From contig NZ_CP104203.1 of the NCBI RefSeq assembly GCF_025244725.1, forward strand, positions 3,348,001 to 3,412,000: 64,000 nucleotides of DNA. Direction: 5' to 3'. Under the pieces are notes generated by a model. The model did no database searches and had not been told where the DNA came from. It was given only the letters and a program-made list of their open reading frames with translations. The position numbers were made by a program, and so were the translations under genes. This stretch comes from Chryseobacterium oranimense (GTDB taxonomy: Bacteria; Bacteroidota; Bacteroidia; Flavobacteriales; Weeksellaceae). Shown piece after piece: positions 9,099 through 16,356 of the stretch. The stretch's first letter is position 1, and the number at the start of each line of letters is the position of its first letter.

Positions 9099-10007
9099 TT
9101 AAAAGTAGCCTCCTTTTTTCCGGTCTTCCATTGCGGCTTCGGTAACACGGTCGTCAATTCTGGTTTCGCCCCTTTCTGAAATTCTGGTGGCGACAATCTC
9201 TTCAATGACCCTGTCTACGGTAGCTGCTTCAGATTCTACAGCAGCAGTACAGGTCATATCTCCTACCGTACGGTAGCGGATTCGTTTTGTTGTTACCGTA
9301 TCACTTTCTTCCAGTACGGCAAATTCTGAATTCGCGATCCACTGTCCGTTAAGGTCTACGACTTCTCTTTCGTGCGAGAAGTAAATAGATGGCAGCTCAA
9401 TTTTTTCTCTTTTGATATAGTTCCATACATCCAGCTCAGTCCAGTTGCTGATCGGGAAAACCCTTACATTTTCTCCTTTATGGATTTTTCCATTGAAAAT
9501 ATTCCAAAGCTCAGGACGCTGCAGTTTGGGATCCCACTGTCCGAATTCATCCCTTACAGAAAATATTCTCTCTTTTGCCCTGGCTTTTTCTTCATCTCTG
9601 CGTGCTCCTCCGATGCAAGAATCAAATTCGAATTCTTCAATGGTATCCAGTAGTGTAAAGGTCTGCAGCCAGTTGCGGCTTGGGAATTTCCCTTTTGGCT
9701 CTGTAAGTTTTCGTTCTCGTATGGTGTCTTCCACTTGTCTTACAATCAGATCTACATTTAACGTTATAGCCAGTTCGTCCCTGAATTCTAAAACTTCCGG
9801 AAAATTGTGTCCGGTATCAACATGAACAAATTTGAAGGGAATTTTTCCGTGAGGAAATGCTTTTGCAGAAAGATGAGCCAAAACAATGCTGTCTTTTCCC
9901 CCGCTGAACAGTAATGCCGGACGTTCAAACTGTCCTGCCACTTCCCTCAGTATGTAGATGGATTCTGCTTCTAACTGATCTAAATAATTTAAATGATATA
10001 CTGACAT
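9099..10007 (-). CDS. cysD: Sulfate adenylyltransferase subunit 2
   Basis: This is the catalytic N-type ATP pyrophosphatase subunit of ATP sulfurylase, forming APS with CysN. The PP-loop SGGKDS is at residues 35-40 of the 302-residue form, and the downstream GGARRDEEKARAKERIFSVRD segment is typical. I chose the ATG at 10007 (MSVYHLNYLDQLEAES): it gives 302 residues, the same as E. coli CysD, aligns with its N-terminus, and leaves a 10-nt gap after cysH. A longer start at 10058 would overlap cysH by 41 nt and add 17 residues with no family counterpart. Confidence 0.94.
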   Translation of the reverse strand: MSVYHLNYLDQLEAESIYILREVAGQFERPALLFSGGKDSIVLAHLSAKAFPHGKIPFKFVHVDTGHNFPEVLEFRDELAITLNVDLIVRQVEDTIRERKLTEPKGKFPSRNWLQTFTLLDTIEEFEFDSCIGGARRDEEKARAKERIFSVRDEFGQWDPKLQRPELWNIFNGKIHKGENVRVFPISNWTELDVWNYIKREKIELPSIYFSHEREVVDLNGQWIANSEFAVLEESDTVTTKRIRYRTVGDMTCTAAVESEAATVDRVIEEIVATRISERGETRIDDRVTEAAMEDRKKGGYF

Positions 10008-10017
10008 ATTGTATTTT

Positions 10018-10731
10018 TTATTGATGAACATGTAAACCGCACTCTTTTTTATCTGCATCTTCCCACCACCAGCGGCCTGCTCTGAAATCTTCCCCTTCTT
10101 TGATCGCTCTTGTACAGGGTTCGCATCCGATGCTTACAAATCCTTTTTTATGAAGATAGTTATAAGGCAGGTGGTGATTTTGAACATATTCTTCGACCTG
10201 CTGTGTTGTCCAGTGAAGAATGGGATGGAATTTAATAATCTGATGATCGGGGTCCCATTCCAGTTGCGGCATCTGTCCCCTGCCTGCCGAATGTTCCGAA
10301 CGTAATCCGGTGATCCAGACTTTGTACCCCTGAAGTGCCTTTTTCAGAGGAACTACTTTCCGGATATTACAGCAAGCTTTCCTCTGCTCTACAGACTGGT
10401 AAAAAGAATCCGGTCCGTTTTCTGAAACAAATTGCTGCAGGGATTCCGGGTCCGGATAATAGGCTTTTATATTTTTTTTAAAGAATGCTCTGGATGAGGT
10501 CCATGTCTCGTAGGTCTGCTCAAAAAGTCTTCCTGTATCCAGAGTAAAAATATCGATATCAAGATTTTTTATCAGATGGGTGACTACCTGGTCTTCATAA
10601 CTGAAGCTGGTAGAAAAGATGACTTCTGCAGGAAACTTTTTGGCAAGAACCTCCAAAAAATCATTGGCAAAAGCCCCTCCAGAGGCCTCTCCAAGTAATT
10701 TATCGAATTCTATTTTCAGAGTATTTTCCAT
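10018..10731 (-). CDS. cysH: APS reductase type phosphoadenylyl/adenylyl-sulfate reductase
   Basis: This 237-residue enzyme reduces activated sulfate to sulfite using thioredoxin-type electrons. The cysteine pattern is diagnostic: CC at 120-121 and CEPC at 203-206 are the four ligands of the [4Fe-4S] cluster of APS reductases, and Cys231 in KKECGLH is the catalytic nucleophile. PAPS-specific CysH enzymes lack the four cluster cysteines. With no APS kinase domain in cysN and no cysC in the window, the pathway most likely goes sulfate to APS to sulfite. It is the first gene of the operon after its own promoter (TATATTTG at 10761-10754) and an inverted repeat. Confidence 0.94.
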   Translation of the reverse strand: MENTLKIEFDKLLGEASGGAFANDFLEVLAKKFPAEVIFSTSFSYEDQVVTHLIKNLDIDIFTLDTGRLFEQTYETWTSSRAFFKKNIKAYYPDPESLQQFVSENGPDSFYQSVEQRKACCNIRKVVPLKKALQGYKVWITGLRSEHSAGRGQMPQLEWDPDHQIIKFHPILHWTTQQVEEYVQNHHLPYNYLHKKGFVSIGCEPCTRAIKEGEDFRAGRWWWEDADKKECGLHVHQ

Positions 10732-10753
10732 TGTGAATTGAAATTAACTTCTG

Positions 10754-10786
10754 CAAATATACATAAATCCTATTTATCCTACCAAA
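10754..10786 (-). promoter_or_regulatory. Bacteroidota-type promoter of the cys operon
   Basis: On the minus strand an exact -7 box TATATTTG (10761-10754; consensus TAnnTTTG) lies 21 nt downstream of TTTG (10786-10783; -33 element). The predicted transcript would start near 10747 and leave about 16 nt before the cysH ATG. The -33 element sits in the spacer of the inverted repeat at 10775-10797. Confidence 0.7.
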
Positions 10787-10797
10787 TTAGTAGGATA
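10775..10797. promoter_or_regulatory. 8-bp inverted repeat over the cysH promoter, candidate Rrf2 operator
   Basis: TATCCTAC (10775-10782) and GTAGGATA (10790-10797) are exact reverse complements separated by 7 bp (CAAATTA) that hold the -33 TTTG element on the minus strand. A repressor bound here would block the promoter. The Rrf2-family gene immediately upstream in the transcription direction is the obvious candidate protein; CymR, an Rrf2 protein, controls cysteine genes in Bacillus. The pairing of this site with that protein is inference. Confidence 0.6.
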
Positions 10798-10815
10798 TAA
10801 AAATTAAAAAAAAAT

Positions 10816-11232
10816 TCAGCTGTTTTTTATGAAGGAAGTAAGAGTAGCTTCCATCATGCTTTTTCTTGTTTTTTCTCTTACAATGATCAGCTCATTTCTA
10901 AGATAGCAGGTTGCCTCGTCTACACAATCATCACAAGGTTCATAGAAATTTATTGAAATACAGGGAGTTAAAGCAATCGGACCTTCGAAAATACGGTAAA
11001 TATCGGCCAACGAGATATCATCAGGCGACTTCAGGAGGTAATATCCTCCGGCAGTTCCCTGCTTACTGTTGACCAACTTGGCTCTTTTCAGCTCAAGAAG
11101 GATTTGCTCTAAAAATTTTTTGGAAATATTCTCATCCTGTGCAATAATACCCGTTGACAAAAATCCCTGATTATAGTTTCTTGCCAATCTAACCATTGCT
11201 TTCAAAGCATATTTGCAACGTTTGGACATCAT
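10816..11232 (-). CDS. Rrf2 family transcriptional regulator
   Basis: This 138-residue winged-helix regulator has the Rrf2 signature: MSKRCKYALKAMVRLAR at the N-terminus, ISKKFLEQILLELKRAKLVNSKQG as recognition helix region (about residues 37-59) and GGYYLLKSPDDISLADIY as wing. Four cysteines cluster at 91, 100, 103 and 109, the segment where IscR and NsrR carry their Fe-S ligands, though the spacing differs, so an Fe-S cluster or thiol switch is possible. It precedes cysH by 84 nt and the cysH promoter carries an inverted repeat. By context it is a cysteine or sulfur-status regulator of the CymR kind; an Fe-S sensing role is the alternative. An 11-bp palindrome (CAAATTATTTG, 11251-11261) upstream of its own start shares CAAATTA with the cysH operator spacer and may allow autoregulation. 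Confidence 0.85.
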   Translation of the reverse strand: MMSKRCKYALKAMVRLARNYNQGFLSTGIIAQDENISKKFLEQILLELKRAKLVNSKQGTAGGYYLLKSPDDISLADIYRIFEGPIALTPCISINFYEPCDDCVDEATCYLRNELIIVREKTRKSMMEATLTSFIKNS

Positions 11233-11352
11233 AATTTATGCAAGTTATAACAAATTATTTGATTATCGAAATTGCAGTTCCGGATTAGGAAATGAAATCG
11301 TATTCAGGGCTGAAATTATCCTTTAAAACCAAGATTTGAAAAATTTACATTG

Positions 11353-11360
11353 TATATTTG
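11353..11360 (+). promoter_or_regulatory. -7 promoter box for peptidase T gene
   Basis: TATATTTG matches TAnnTTTG exactly and lies 16 nt upstream of the pepT ATG. A TTTG at 11335-11338 is closer than the usual -33 spacing, so the upstream element is uncertain. Confidence 0.5.
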
Positions 11361-11376
11361 TTGAAATTTAAAATTC

Positions 11377-12624
11377 ATGAGCGCAATAGAATTTAACCAG
11401 ATGTGGAAAGAGAAATTACTGAACCGTTTTCTTGCCTATGTAAAAATATATTCAACCAGCGATGCAGAGAGTGAAACCACTCCTTCTACTCCCAGACAGT
11501 GGGATATTGCAAATTATATTGCTGAAGAATTGAAAACGATAGGTCTGGAAAATGTTTCTATTGATGACAACGGTTATATCATGGGATATGTTCCTTCCAA
11601 CCTGGATAATGATGACAGACCTACAATAGGCTTTATTTCACATTACGATACTTCGCCTGATTTCAGCGGAGAAAATGTGAAGCCACAGGTTTGGGAAAAC
11701 TATGATGGTAGTGATCTTCTTTTAAACTCAACTACCGGTTTTACATTATCCGCTTCAAAATTTGAAAGCTTAAAAAAATATATCGGTCAAACGCTGATTA
11801 CTACTGACGGAAATACATTACTTGGAGCTGATGATAAGGCTGGTTGTGCAGAGATTGTAACAGCTGCGGAATATCTTATTGCTCACCCGGAAATTAAACA
11901 TGGAAGAATTGCTGTAGGATTTACGCCTGATGAAGAGATCGGAAGAGGGGCACACAAATTTGATGTAGCAAAATTCGGGGCTGAATGGGCTTATACTATG
12001 GATGGAAGTGAAGTGGGAGAGCTTGAGTATGAAAACTTTAACGCAGCAGGTGCAGTGGTAAAAATCCACGGATTAAGTGTTCACCCGGGCTATGCTTACG
12101 GAAAAATGGTGAATGCGGCCCTTTTGGCTGCTGAGTTTATACAATTGCTTCCGGCCAATGAAACTCCGGCTACGACTAAAGGTTTTGACGGGTTTTATCA
12201 TTTAATGGACATTACAGCCGATATTTCTGAGGCTAAACTTCAATACATCATCCGTGATCACGACGAAGAAAAATTTGAAGCCAGAAAGAAATTCATGGAG
12301 GAAAAAGTGACTGAATTCAACCAGAAATATGGTGAAGGAACTGCTGAAGTGGAGATTAAAGAACAGTATCGAAACATGAAGCAGCAGTTTGAAGGAAAAA
12401 TGCACATTATTGACCTGGCTGCCAAAGCGATGAAAGAAGCTGGCATCGAGCCTTTAATTAAAGCAATCAGAGGAGGAACGGACGGAGCCCAGCTTTCTTA
12501 CATGGGACTTCCTTGTCCGAATATTTTTGCAGGAGGAATGAACTTCCATGGGCCTTACGAATATGTTGCCCTGGAAAGCATGGAAAAAGCAACCGAAGTA
12601 ATCATTAATATTGTAAAAGCATAA
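11377..12624 (+). CDS. pepT: Peptidase T (tripeptide aminopeptidase)
   Basis: This 415-residue M20B metallopeptidase removes the N-terminal residue of tripeptides in the cytoplasm. The dizinc site is complete: HYD (His89, Asp91), GADDKAG (Asp152), DEE (about 185-187, including the catalytic Glu), Asp209 in MDGSEVGELEYENFNAA, and the C-terminal HGPYEYV histidine. The lid-domain RGGTDGAQLSYMGLPCPN is also typical. The length matches E. coli PepT (about 408). The next gene starts 5 nt after its stop, so the two are probably co-transcribed. Confidence 0.95.
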   Translation: MSAIEFNQMWKEKLLNRFLAYVKIYSTSDAESETTPSTPRQWDIANYIAEELKTIGLENVSIDDNGYIMGYVPSNLDNDDRPTIGFISHYDTSPDFSGENVKPQVWENYDGSDLLLNSTTGFTLSASKFESLKKYIGQTLITTDGNTLLGADDKAGCAEIVTAAEYLIAHPEIKHGRIAVGFTPDEEIGRGAHKFDVAKFGAEWAYTMDGSEVGELEYENFNAAGAVVKIHGLSVHPGYAYGKMVNAALLAAEFIQLLPANETPATTKGFDGFYHLMDITADISEAKLQYIIRDHDEEKFEARKKFMEEKVTEFNQKYGEGTAEVEIKEQYRNMKQQFEGKMHIIDLAAKAMKEAGIEPLIKAIRGGTDGAQLSYMGLPCPNIFAGGMNFHGPYEYVALESMEKATEVIINIVKA

Positions 12625-12629
12625 TACTG

Positions 12630-13202
12630 ATGAAAAAACTTTCAGCATTAGCACTGATTCTTATTTTTTCTTTCAGCTATGCCCAGGTTTCTGAATTTCA
12701 GAAGGCAGATTCCCGGTACGAGAGAAAGATCAAGTCTCTGTACAAGAAATATCCGAAGCCTAATGATGAAAGAACCAAGCAGGAATGGCTTCTCACAGAG
12801 GAAAAGATTTCGGCATACAAAAATGCTTTAGAGAAAATTTCTGAGGAGGAAAAGAAAACAATGACGGATGTTCCGCCTCCGGCAGCTCCCAGGATTACAA
12901 AGGAAGCTGAATATGAAACCGGAAAAGCATCTTTTCAAAAACTTTTAAATGAAGCTGTAGACCTTACTTTCCTGAACTTTGCCGTAAATCCTTATAAGAT
13001 CACTTTGAAATTCACTCTGGATTCTAAAGGAAATGTTTTTAATGCAAGGGTAAAAGGGAATAATGAAGACGTGAATGCTTTTATAGAAGCCGCTTTTTAC
13101 CGTATCAAGGATAAAGGGAAATGGAAACCGGCAGAATCTAATGGAAAACCTGTCCTTTCTGTAGTCAGTCTTCTTTTACAGTTAAATTTCAGTAAAAAAT
13201 AA
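12630..13202 (+). CDS. Secreted protein with TonB C-terminal-like domain
   Basis: This 190-residue protein has a clear Sec signal peptide (KKLSALALILIFSFSYAQ), a charged helical middle (about residues 25-95) and a C-terminal segment (about 120-190) with the alpha/beta pattern of TonB C-terminal domains: a strand with SKGNVFNARVKG, a helix, KWKPAESNGKPV and a final strand LLLQLNF. There is no N-terminal membrane anchor or Pro-rich spacer, so it is unlikely to be an energy transducer; it should be periplasmic. Proteins at 41571-41978 and 43547-43957 share this plan. It follows pepT by 5 nt and is followed by a terminator hairpin. Function unknown. Confidence 0.75.
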   Translation: MKKLSALALILIFSFSYAQVSEFQKADSRYERKIKSLYKKYPKPNDERTKQEWLLTEEKISAYKNALEKISEEEKKTMTDVPPPAAPRITKEAEYETGKASFQKLLNEAVDLTFLNFAVNPYKITLKFTLDSKGNVFNARVKGNNEDVNAFIEAAFYRIKDKGKWKPAESNGKPVLSVVSLLLQLNFSKK

Positions 13203-13207
13203 TTATC

Positions 13208-13238
13208 AAACCGTTGTGAGAGCAGCGGTTTTTGTTTT
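13208..13238 (+). terminator. Rho-independent terminator after the pepT pair
   Basis: AAACCGTTG (13208-13216) pairs with CAGCGGTTT (13223-13231) with one G-U pair and a 6-nt loop, followed by a T-rich run TTGTTTTT. Confidence 0.75.
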
Positions 13239-13307
13239 TAAGAACTTTCAACGCAAAGCTCTCATCTAGCCTATTTCTCTTCCTGATGTAATGATTTATT
13301 TTTTTGG

Positions 13308-13323
13308 TATATTTACGTAAATA
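13308..13323 (+). promoter_or_regulatory. Palindrome over a near-consensus -7 box
   Basis: TATTTACGTAAATA (13310-13323) is a perfect 14-bp palindrome, and the overlapping TATATTTA (13308-13315) is one base off the TAnnTTTG -7 box. It lies about 32 nt upstream of the GG-leader peptide gene. Promoter with overlapping operator is the simplest reading, but only one site was seen. Confidence 0.4.
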
Positions 13324-13354
13324 CCAGATTACTAACTTTAAACATCAAATTATT

Positions 13355-13600
13355 ATGAGAAACATTAAGAAAATTTCAAGAAAGAATCTTGCAGTGATTC
13401 TTGGCGGAGGAGGTAACGGATGCCACATGAGCGGCGATTCTGCCTATTGCTGGACAGACTGTGAATGTACTTTCGGAAAGGCCTGTGAAATGGATGCTGA
13501 CGGAAATCCGGGAACATGTGTTGCGGTAGGCGGAGGGAATCCGGGTGGCGGAGGCGGAGGCTGCATTCCACCAACCATTTGTGAAGAAGAACCTTTTTAA
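13355..13600 (+). CDS. Double-glycine leader, Cys- and Gly-rich secreted peptide precursor
   Basis: The 81-residue product starts MRNIKKISRKNLAVILGGGG, a leader typical of GG-cleaved peptide precursors (a helix with spaced hydrophobics ending in GG). The core has eight cysteines in two blocks (HMSGDSAYCWTDCECTFGKACEMD, GTCVAVGG) and a Gly-rich tail GGGGGGCIPPTICEEEPF. I chose the ATG at 13355; an upstream in-frame ATG at 13304 would overlap the palindromic promoter region and add an unrelated N-terminus. Such Bacteroidota peptides are often named bacteriocin-like, but activity is rarely shown. No PCAT-type ABC exporter lies nearby. A hairpin terminator follows directly, so it is monocistronic. 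The two-component pair at 14423-16208 is close by. Confidence 0.7.
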   Translation: MRNIKKISRKNLAVILGGGGNGCHMSGDSAYCWTDCECTFGKACEMDADGNPGTCVAVGGGNPGGGGGGCIPPTICEEEPF

Positions 13601-13609
13601 TACAACCGG

Positions 13610-13636
13610 CCGGAAGATCTCCTTCCGGTTTTTTTA
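13610..13636 (+). terminator. Terminator of the GG-leader peptide gene
   Basis: CCGGAAG (13610-13616) and CTTCCGG (13622-13628) form a stem with a 5-nt loop followed by eight T residues. Confidence 0.85.
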
Positions 13637-13748
13637 TTTCATTCACCCAAAAACTGATCCTTGTCACAGCATCTGCGCCGTTCATCAAATAAAGTTTCAT
13701 AAGCATCCTGATCATTGTTGTTTTGCATCAAATTATTAACAACAATTT

Positions 13749-14345
13749 ATGAAACAGCAGATTTTAGCACTCAGCACTTTTTTATTATGCATTACCTGTT
13801 CGGTAGAAACCAAGGCACAACAAACACCGGCTTTCCATATCGGGATCAAGGGCGGCGCCAACTTCACCAAAACCTCAACAGAATCGTCTGCACTGGAAGG
13901 AAAATACGGTTTCGGGTATCAGGGTGGAATTATGACCAGAATGGACATCGGAAGTCTTTATGTACAGGGAGAGGCTTTATTCAACAAAAGAAAGACATCA
14001 TTTGATTCCAAGGATGGCAGTTCACCTAAACTGACCTGGAATTCTGTAGATGTTCCAATCGTTATCGGGTATAAGCTTATCAACGATAAGGATTTTAATG
14101 TAAGAGCGTTTGCCGGAGGTGTTTACAGCTATGCTTTTAAAAATAATCTATCAGCATCAAAAGCATTGCAGGATGGCTTTAAAAACTTTGACAAATCCAA
14201 TATCGGCGTTACGGGAGGTATAGGAATTGACTATAAAAATTTCACAGCAGACCTGAGATATGAAACCGGCCTGTCAAGCATCAGTAAGGAGTTTAAATCC
14301 AAGCCGCACAGCTTTACGCTCGGGATAGGATACTTCTTATTCTAA
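13749..14345 (+). CDS. Outer-membrane beta-barrel protein (porin family)
   Basis: The 198-residue product has a signal peptide ending near VETKAQ, then GIKGGANFTKTS and alternating hydrophobic strands such as GYQGGIMTRMDIG, SLYVQGEALF and VPIVIGYKLI, closing with HSFTLGIGYFLF, whose terminal aromatic is typical of outer-membrane barrels. It fits the OMP_b-brl_2 (PorT-like) group of about 200 residues, probably eight strands. The gene stands alone: a terminator follows at 14368. Function unknown; close neighbours are the GG-leader peptide gene and a LytS-type kinase. Confidence 0.85.
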   Translation: MKQQILALSTFLLCITCSVETKAQQTPAFHIGIKGGANFTKTSTESSALEGKYGFGYQGGIMTRMDIGSLYVQGEALFNKRKTSFDSKDGSSPKLTWNSVDVPIVIGYKLINDKDFNVRAFAGGVYSYAFKNNLSASKALQDGFKNFDKSNIGVTGGIGIDYKNFTADLRYETGLSSISKEFKSKPHSFTLGIGYFLF

Positions 14346-14367
14346 AAACTTGAATTATCTTTACGTA

Positions 14368-14400
14368 TTAGAAACTGCTCCCTGCAGTTTCTAATTTTTT
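14368..14400 (+). terminator. Terminator after the beta-barrel gene
   Basis: An 11-bp perfect stem, TTAGAAACTGC (14368-14378) with GCAGTTTCTAA (14384-14394), has a 5-nt loop and is followed by TTTTTT. Confidence 0.9.
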
Positions 14401-14422
14401 ATAAATTCACTTACTCTTCTCA

Positions 14423-15484
14423 ATGACAAAACCATTTATTTTAAGAAAATATATTTTTGTTACTATTTTCTGGCTCGTTTTTGCTGTTGCTATATTCATT
14501 AATATACAGGCGGGCTCAGACCGAATTTCAGCTTTGTTTCAGTCCATAACTATGGTGATTTCTTCCATTATTTTCACCCATTTTCTCACAACAAGGCTTC
14601 TTCCCAAAGCATTGCGGTCAAAAAAGATGAAGACTTTTCTGATTCAGGCGACCGGAGTTATTCTTCTATTAAGTTTTATTTATTCTTTGATCTTTACTTA
14701 TATTGAGCTCAATTCCAAAAACCAGCTTCCTGCCGATTTTGTAGATCATCTTCCGTTTTTATGGAAAGGGTTCTATCTTGCACTGCCGGCTTCTTTTCTT
14801 ATTAACGGATCTGCATGCGGCATTAAATTTTATCAGGAACACGGAAGAATAGAACGGGACCATATTCTTTTGCAACAGGCCCATCTGGAAAATCAATTAA
14901 AGTTATTACAGGACCAGATCAATCCTCATGTGGTTTTCAATATTCTGAATCACATTCATATTTTAATGAGGACGGATACAAAATTAGCCGATTATCTGCT
15001 TCTCAAATTTTCAGATATTCTTCGCTATCAGCTCTATCACTGCAGCCAGAATCTGGTTCCTCTCGATAAGGATATTGAGCATCTCCGGAATCTGGTGGAA
15101 GTGGAAAAATTAAGATGGGGGAATGAGCTGGAAGTAAGTGCAGAATGGAGTATCGAAAATAAGAAATCATTCATAGCTCCTCTCCTGCTGGTTCCGTTCA
15201 TAGAAAATGCATTTAAATATGTATGCCGGCTTCCAGGACATAAAGGATATGTGAAAATTTTCTGCATGGAAAAAAACGGTTTCTTATTATTTAATGTTGA
15301 AAACTGCTACTCAAATATCGCTGGCTATCCAAAAAAGGAAGGCTCCGGCGGAATCGGTCTTCAAAATGTACAAAAGCGGTTAAAACTTCAGTATCCGGAT
15401 GCTCATGAGCTTAACATTGAGTCCGGTAATGAGGTATATAAAGTAAGTTTAACGTTGCAATTATCTGATAATAATGAGTCATAA
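14423..15484 (+). CDS. LytS-type sensor histidine kinase
   Basis: This 353-residue protein has four predicted membrane segments (about residues 8-28, 37-57, 72-94, 111-133), a short coiled linker and a His_kinase (LytS/YehU) domain. The phospho-acceptor region reads QINPHVVFNILN (His169), a variant of the usual INPHFLFN. The ATP-binding part has VPFIENAFKYV (N box) and GSGGIGLQNVQKRL (G box). There is no large periplasmic sensor domain, so a signal would be sensed in or near the membrane. Its 3' end overlaps the response-regulator gene by 11 nt, so the pair is translationally coupled. Confidence 0.92.
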   Translation: MTKPFILRKYIFVTIFWLVFAVAIFINIQAGSDRISALFQSITMVISSIIFTHFLTTRLLPKALRSKKMKTFLIQATGVILLLSFIYSLIFTYIELNSKNQLPADFVDHLPFLWKGFYLALPASFLINGSACGIKFYQEHGRIERDHILLQQAHLENQLKLLQDQINPHVVFNILNHIHILMRTDTKLADYLLLKFSDILRYQLYHCSQNLVPLDKDIEHLRNLVEVEKLRWGNELEVSAEWSIENKKSFIAPLLLVPFIENAFKYVCRLPGHKGYVKIFCMEKNGFLLFNVENCYSNIAGYPKKEGSGGIGLQNVQKRLKLQYPDAHELNIESGNEVYKVSLTLQLSDNNES

Positions 15485-16208
15485 TATTCCTAAAATGAAA
15501 TGCCTGATCATCGATGATGAGCCACTGGCAAGATTCCACCTTAAAGAGCTGGCAGATCAGATCGATTTTTTAACTGTGGAAGGAACCTGCGCCAGCGCTC
15601 TGGAAGCTGGTACTGTGGTAAAGGAAAAGGAAATTGATCTTCTTTTCCTTGATATCAATATGCCGTATTTAAGTGGTCTGGAATTCCTGGAACAGCTGGA
15701 AAATCCTCCTTTGTGTATTTTAACAACCGCTTATTCAGAATATGCATTGGAAGGTTACCGCCTTCAGGTTGTGGATTATCTTCTGAAGCCGATTGCTTTT
15801 AACCGCTTTTATCAGGCCGTAAACAAGGCACAGCAGCAGTTCATTGTGTCCGAAAAGATGAAGAAGAATTCTCCTTTTGATGATCCTTTTCTGTATGTAA
15901 GACAGTCTGACACCTTTATAAAAGTTTCCTGGGTGGATATTTTATACATTGAAAGTATGCAGAATTATACAAAGCTTCATTTTAAAGATAAATCCCTGGT
16001 GATCCACCAAACGATGAAGGCCATTGAAGAATCCCTGCCGGCGGAACATTTTTTCAGGATCCATAAATCGTTCCTGATCAATATCACCCATATTGATATG
16101 ATCTCGGGCGGGCGGCTGTTTATCAACAAAACTGAGCTTCCTATTTCCCGTACCCGAAAAGAGGAGCTGCTGAATCAGGTGGTATATAAGAAGCTTATCA
16201 GTAAATAA
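15474..16208 (+). CDS. LytTR-family response regulator
   Basis: This 244-residue regulator has a receiver domain with acidic pair Asp14-Asp15, phospho-acceptor Asp60 (LLFLDINMP) and the conserved Lys in YLLKPIAF (about 106), then a LytTR DNA-binding domain from about 135 (YVRQSDTFIKVSWVDILYIE, HQTMKAIEESLP, FRIHKSFLIN). The first ATG is at 15474; a second in-frame ATG at 15495 (MKCLIIDDEPLAR) would remove seven residues and the overlap, and is the only real start ambiguity. It pairs with the overlapping LytS-type kinase. Target genes cannot be read from the sequence, but the nearby GG-leader peptide and barrel are candidates. Confidence 0.92.
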   Translation: MSHNIPKMKCLIIDDEPLARFHLKELADQIDFLTVEGTCASALEAGTVVKEKEIDLLFLDINMPYLSGLEFLEQLENPPLCILTTAYSEYALEGYRLQVVDYLLKPIAFNRFYQAVNKAQQQFIVSEKMKKNSPFDDPFLYVRQSDTFIKVSWVDILYIESMQNYTKLHFKDKSLVIHQTMKAIEESLPAEHFFRIHKSFLINITHIDMISGGRLFINKTELPISRTRKEELLNQVVYKKLISK

Positions 16209-16356
16209 TTTAGAAGACGGAGCGGAAGGTTTTTGAAGCGGATATTATCATTCAACTTCCTTTTTTATTAATATCTCTACAAGAATAATTTTAATAGGTG
16301 AAGACATGCAATAGACGTTGGATATTAATTTTTTCTCTCCCATCTTCCATTGATTC

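Noticed and set aside
10754..10797. A possible T-box or SAM riboswitch before cysH
   Set aside because: The predicted leader is only about 16 nt long, too short for a riboswitch; the palindrome overlaps the promoter itself, which fits protein control.
13365..13715. 116-codon minus-strand ORF across the GG-leader peptide gene
   Set aside because: It is antisense to a gene with a clear leader and crosses a terminator; no motif or signal peptide was seen.
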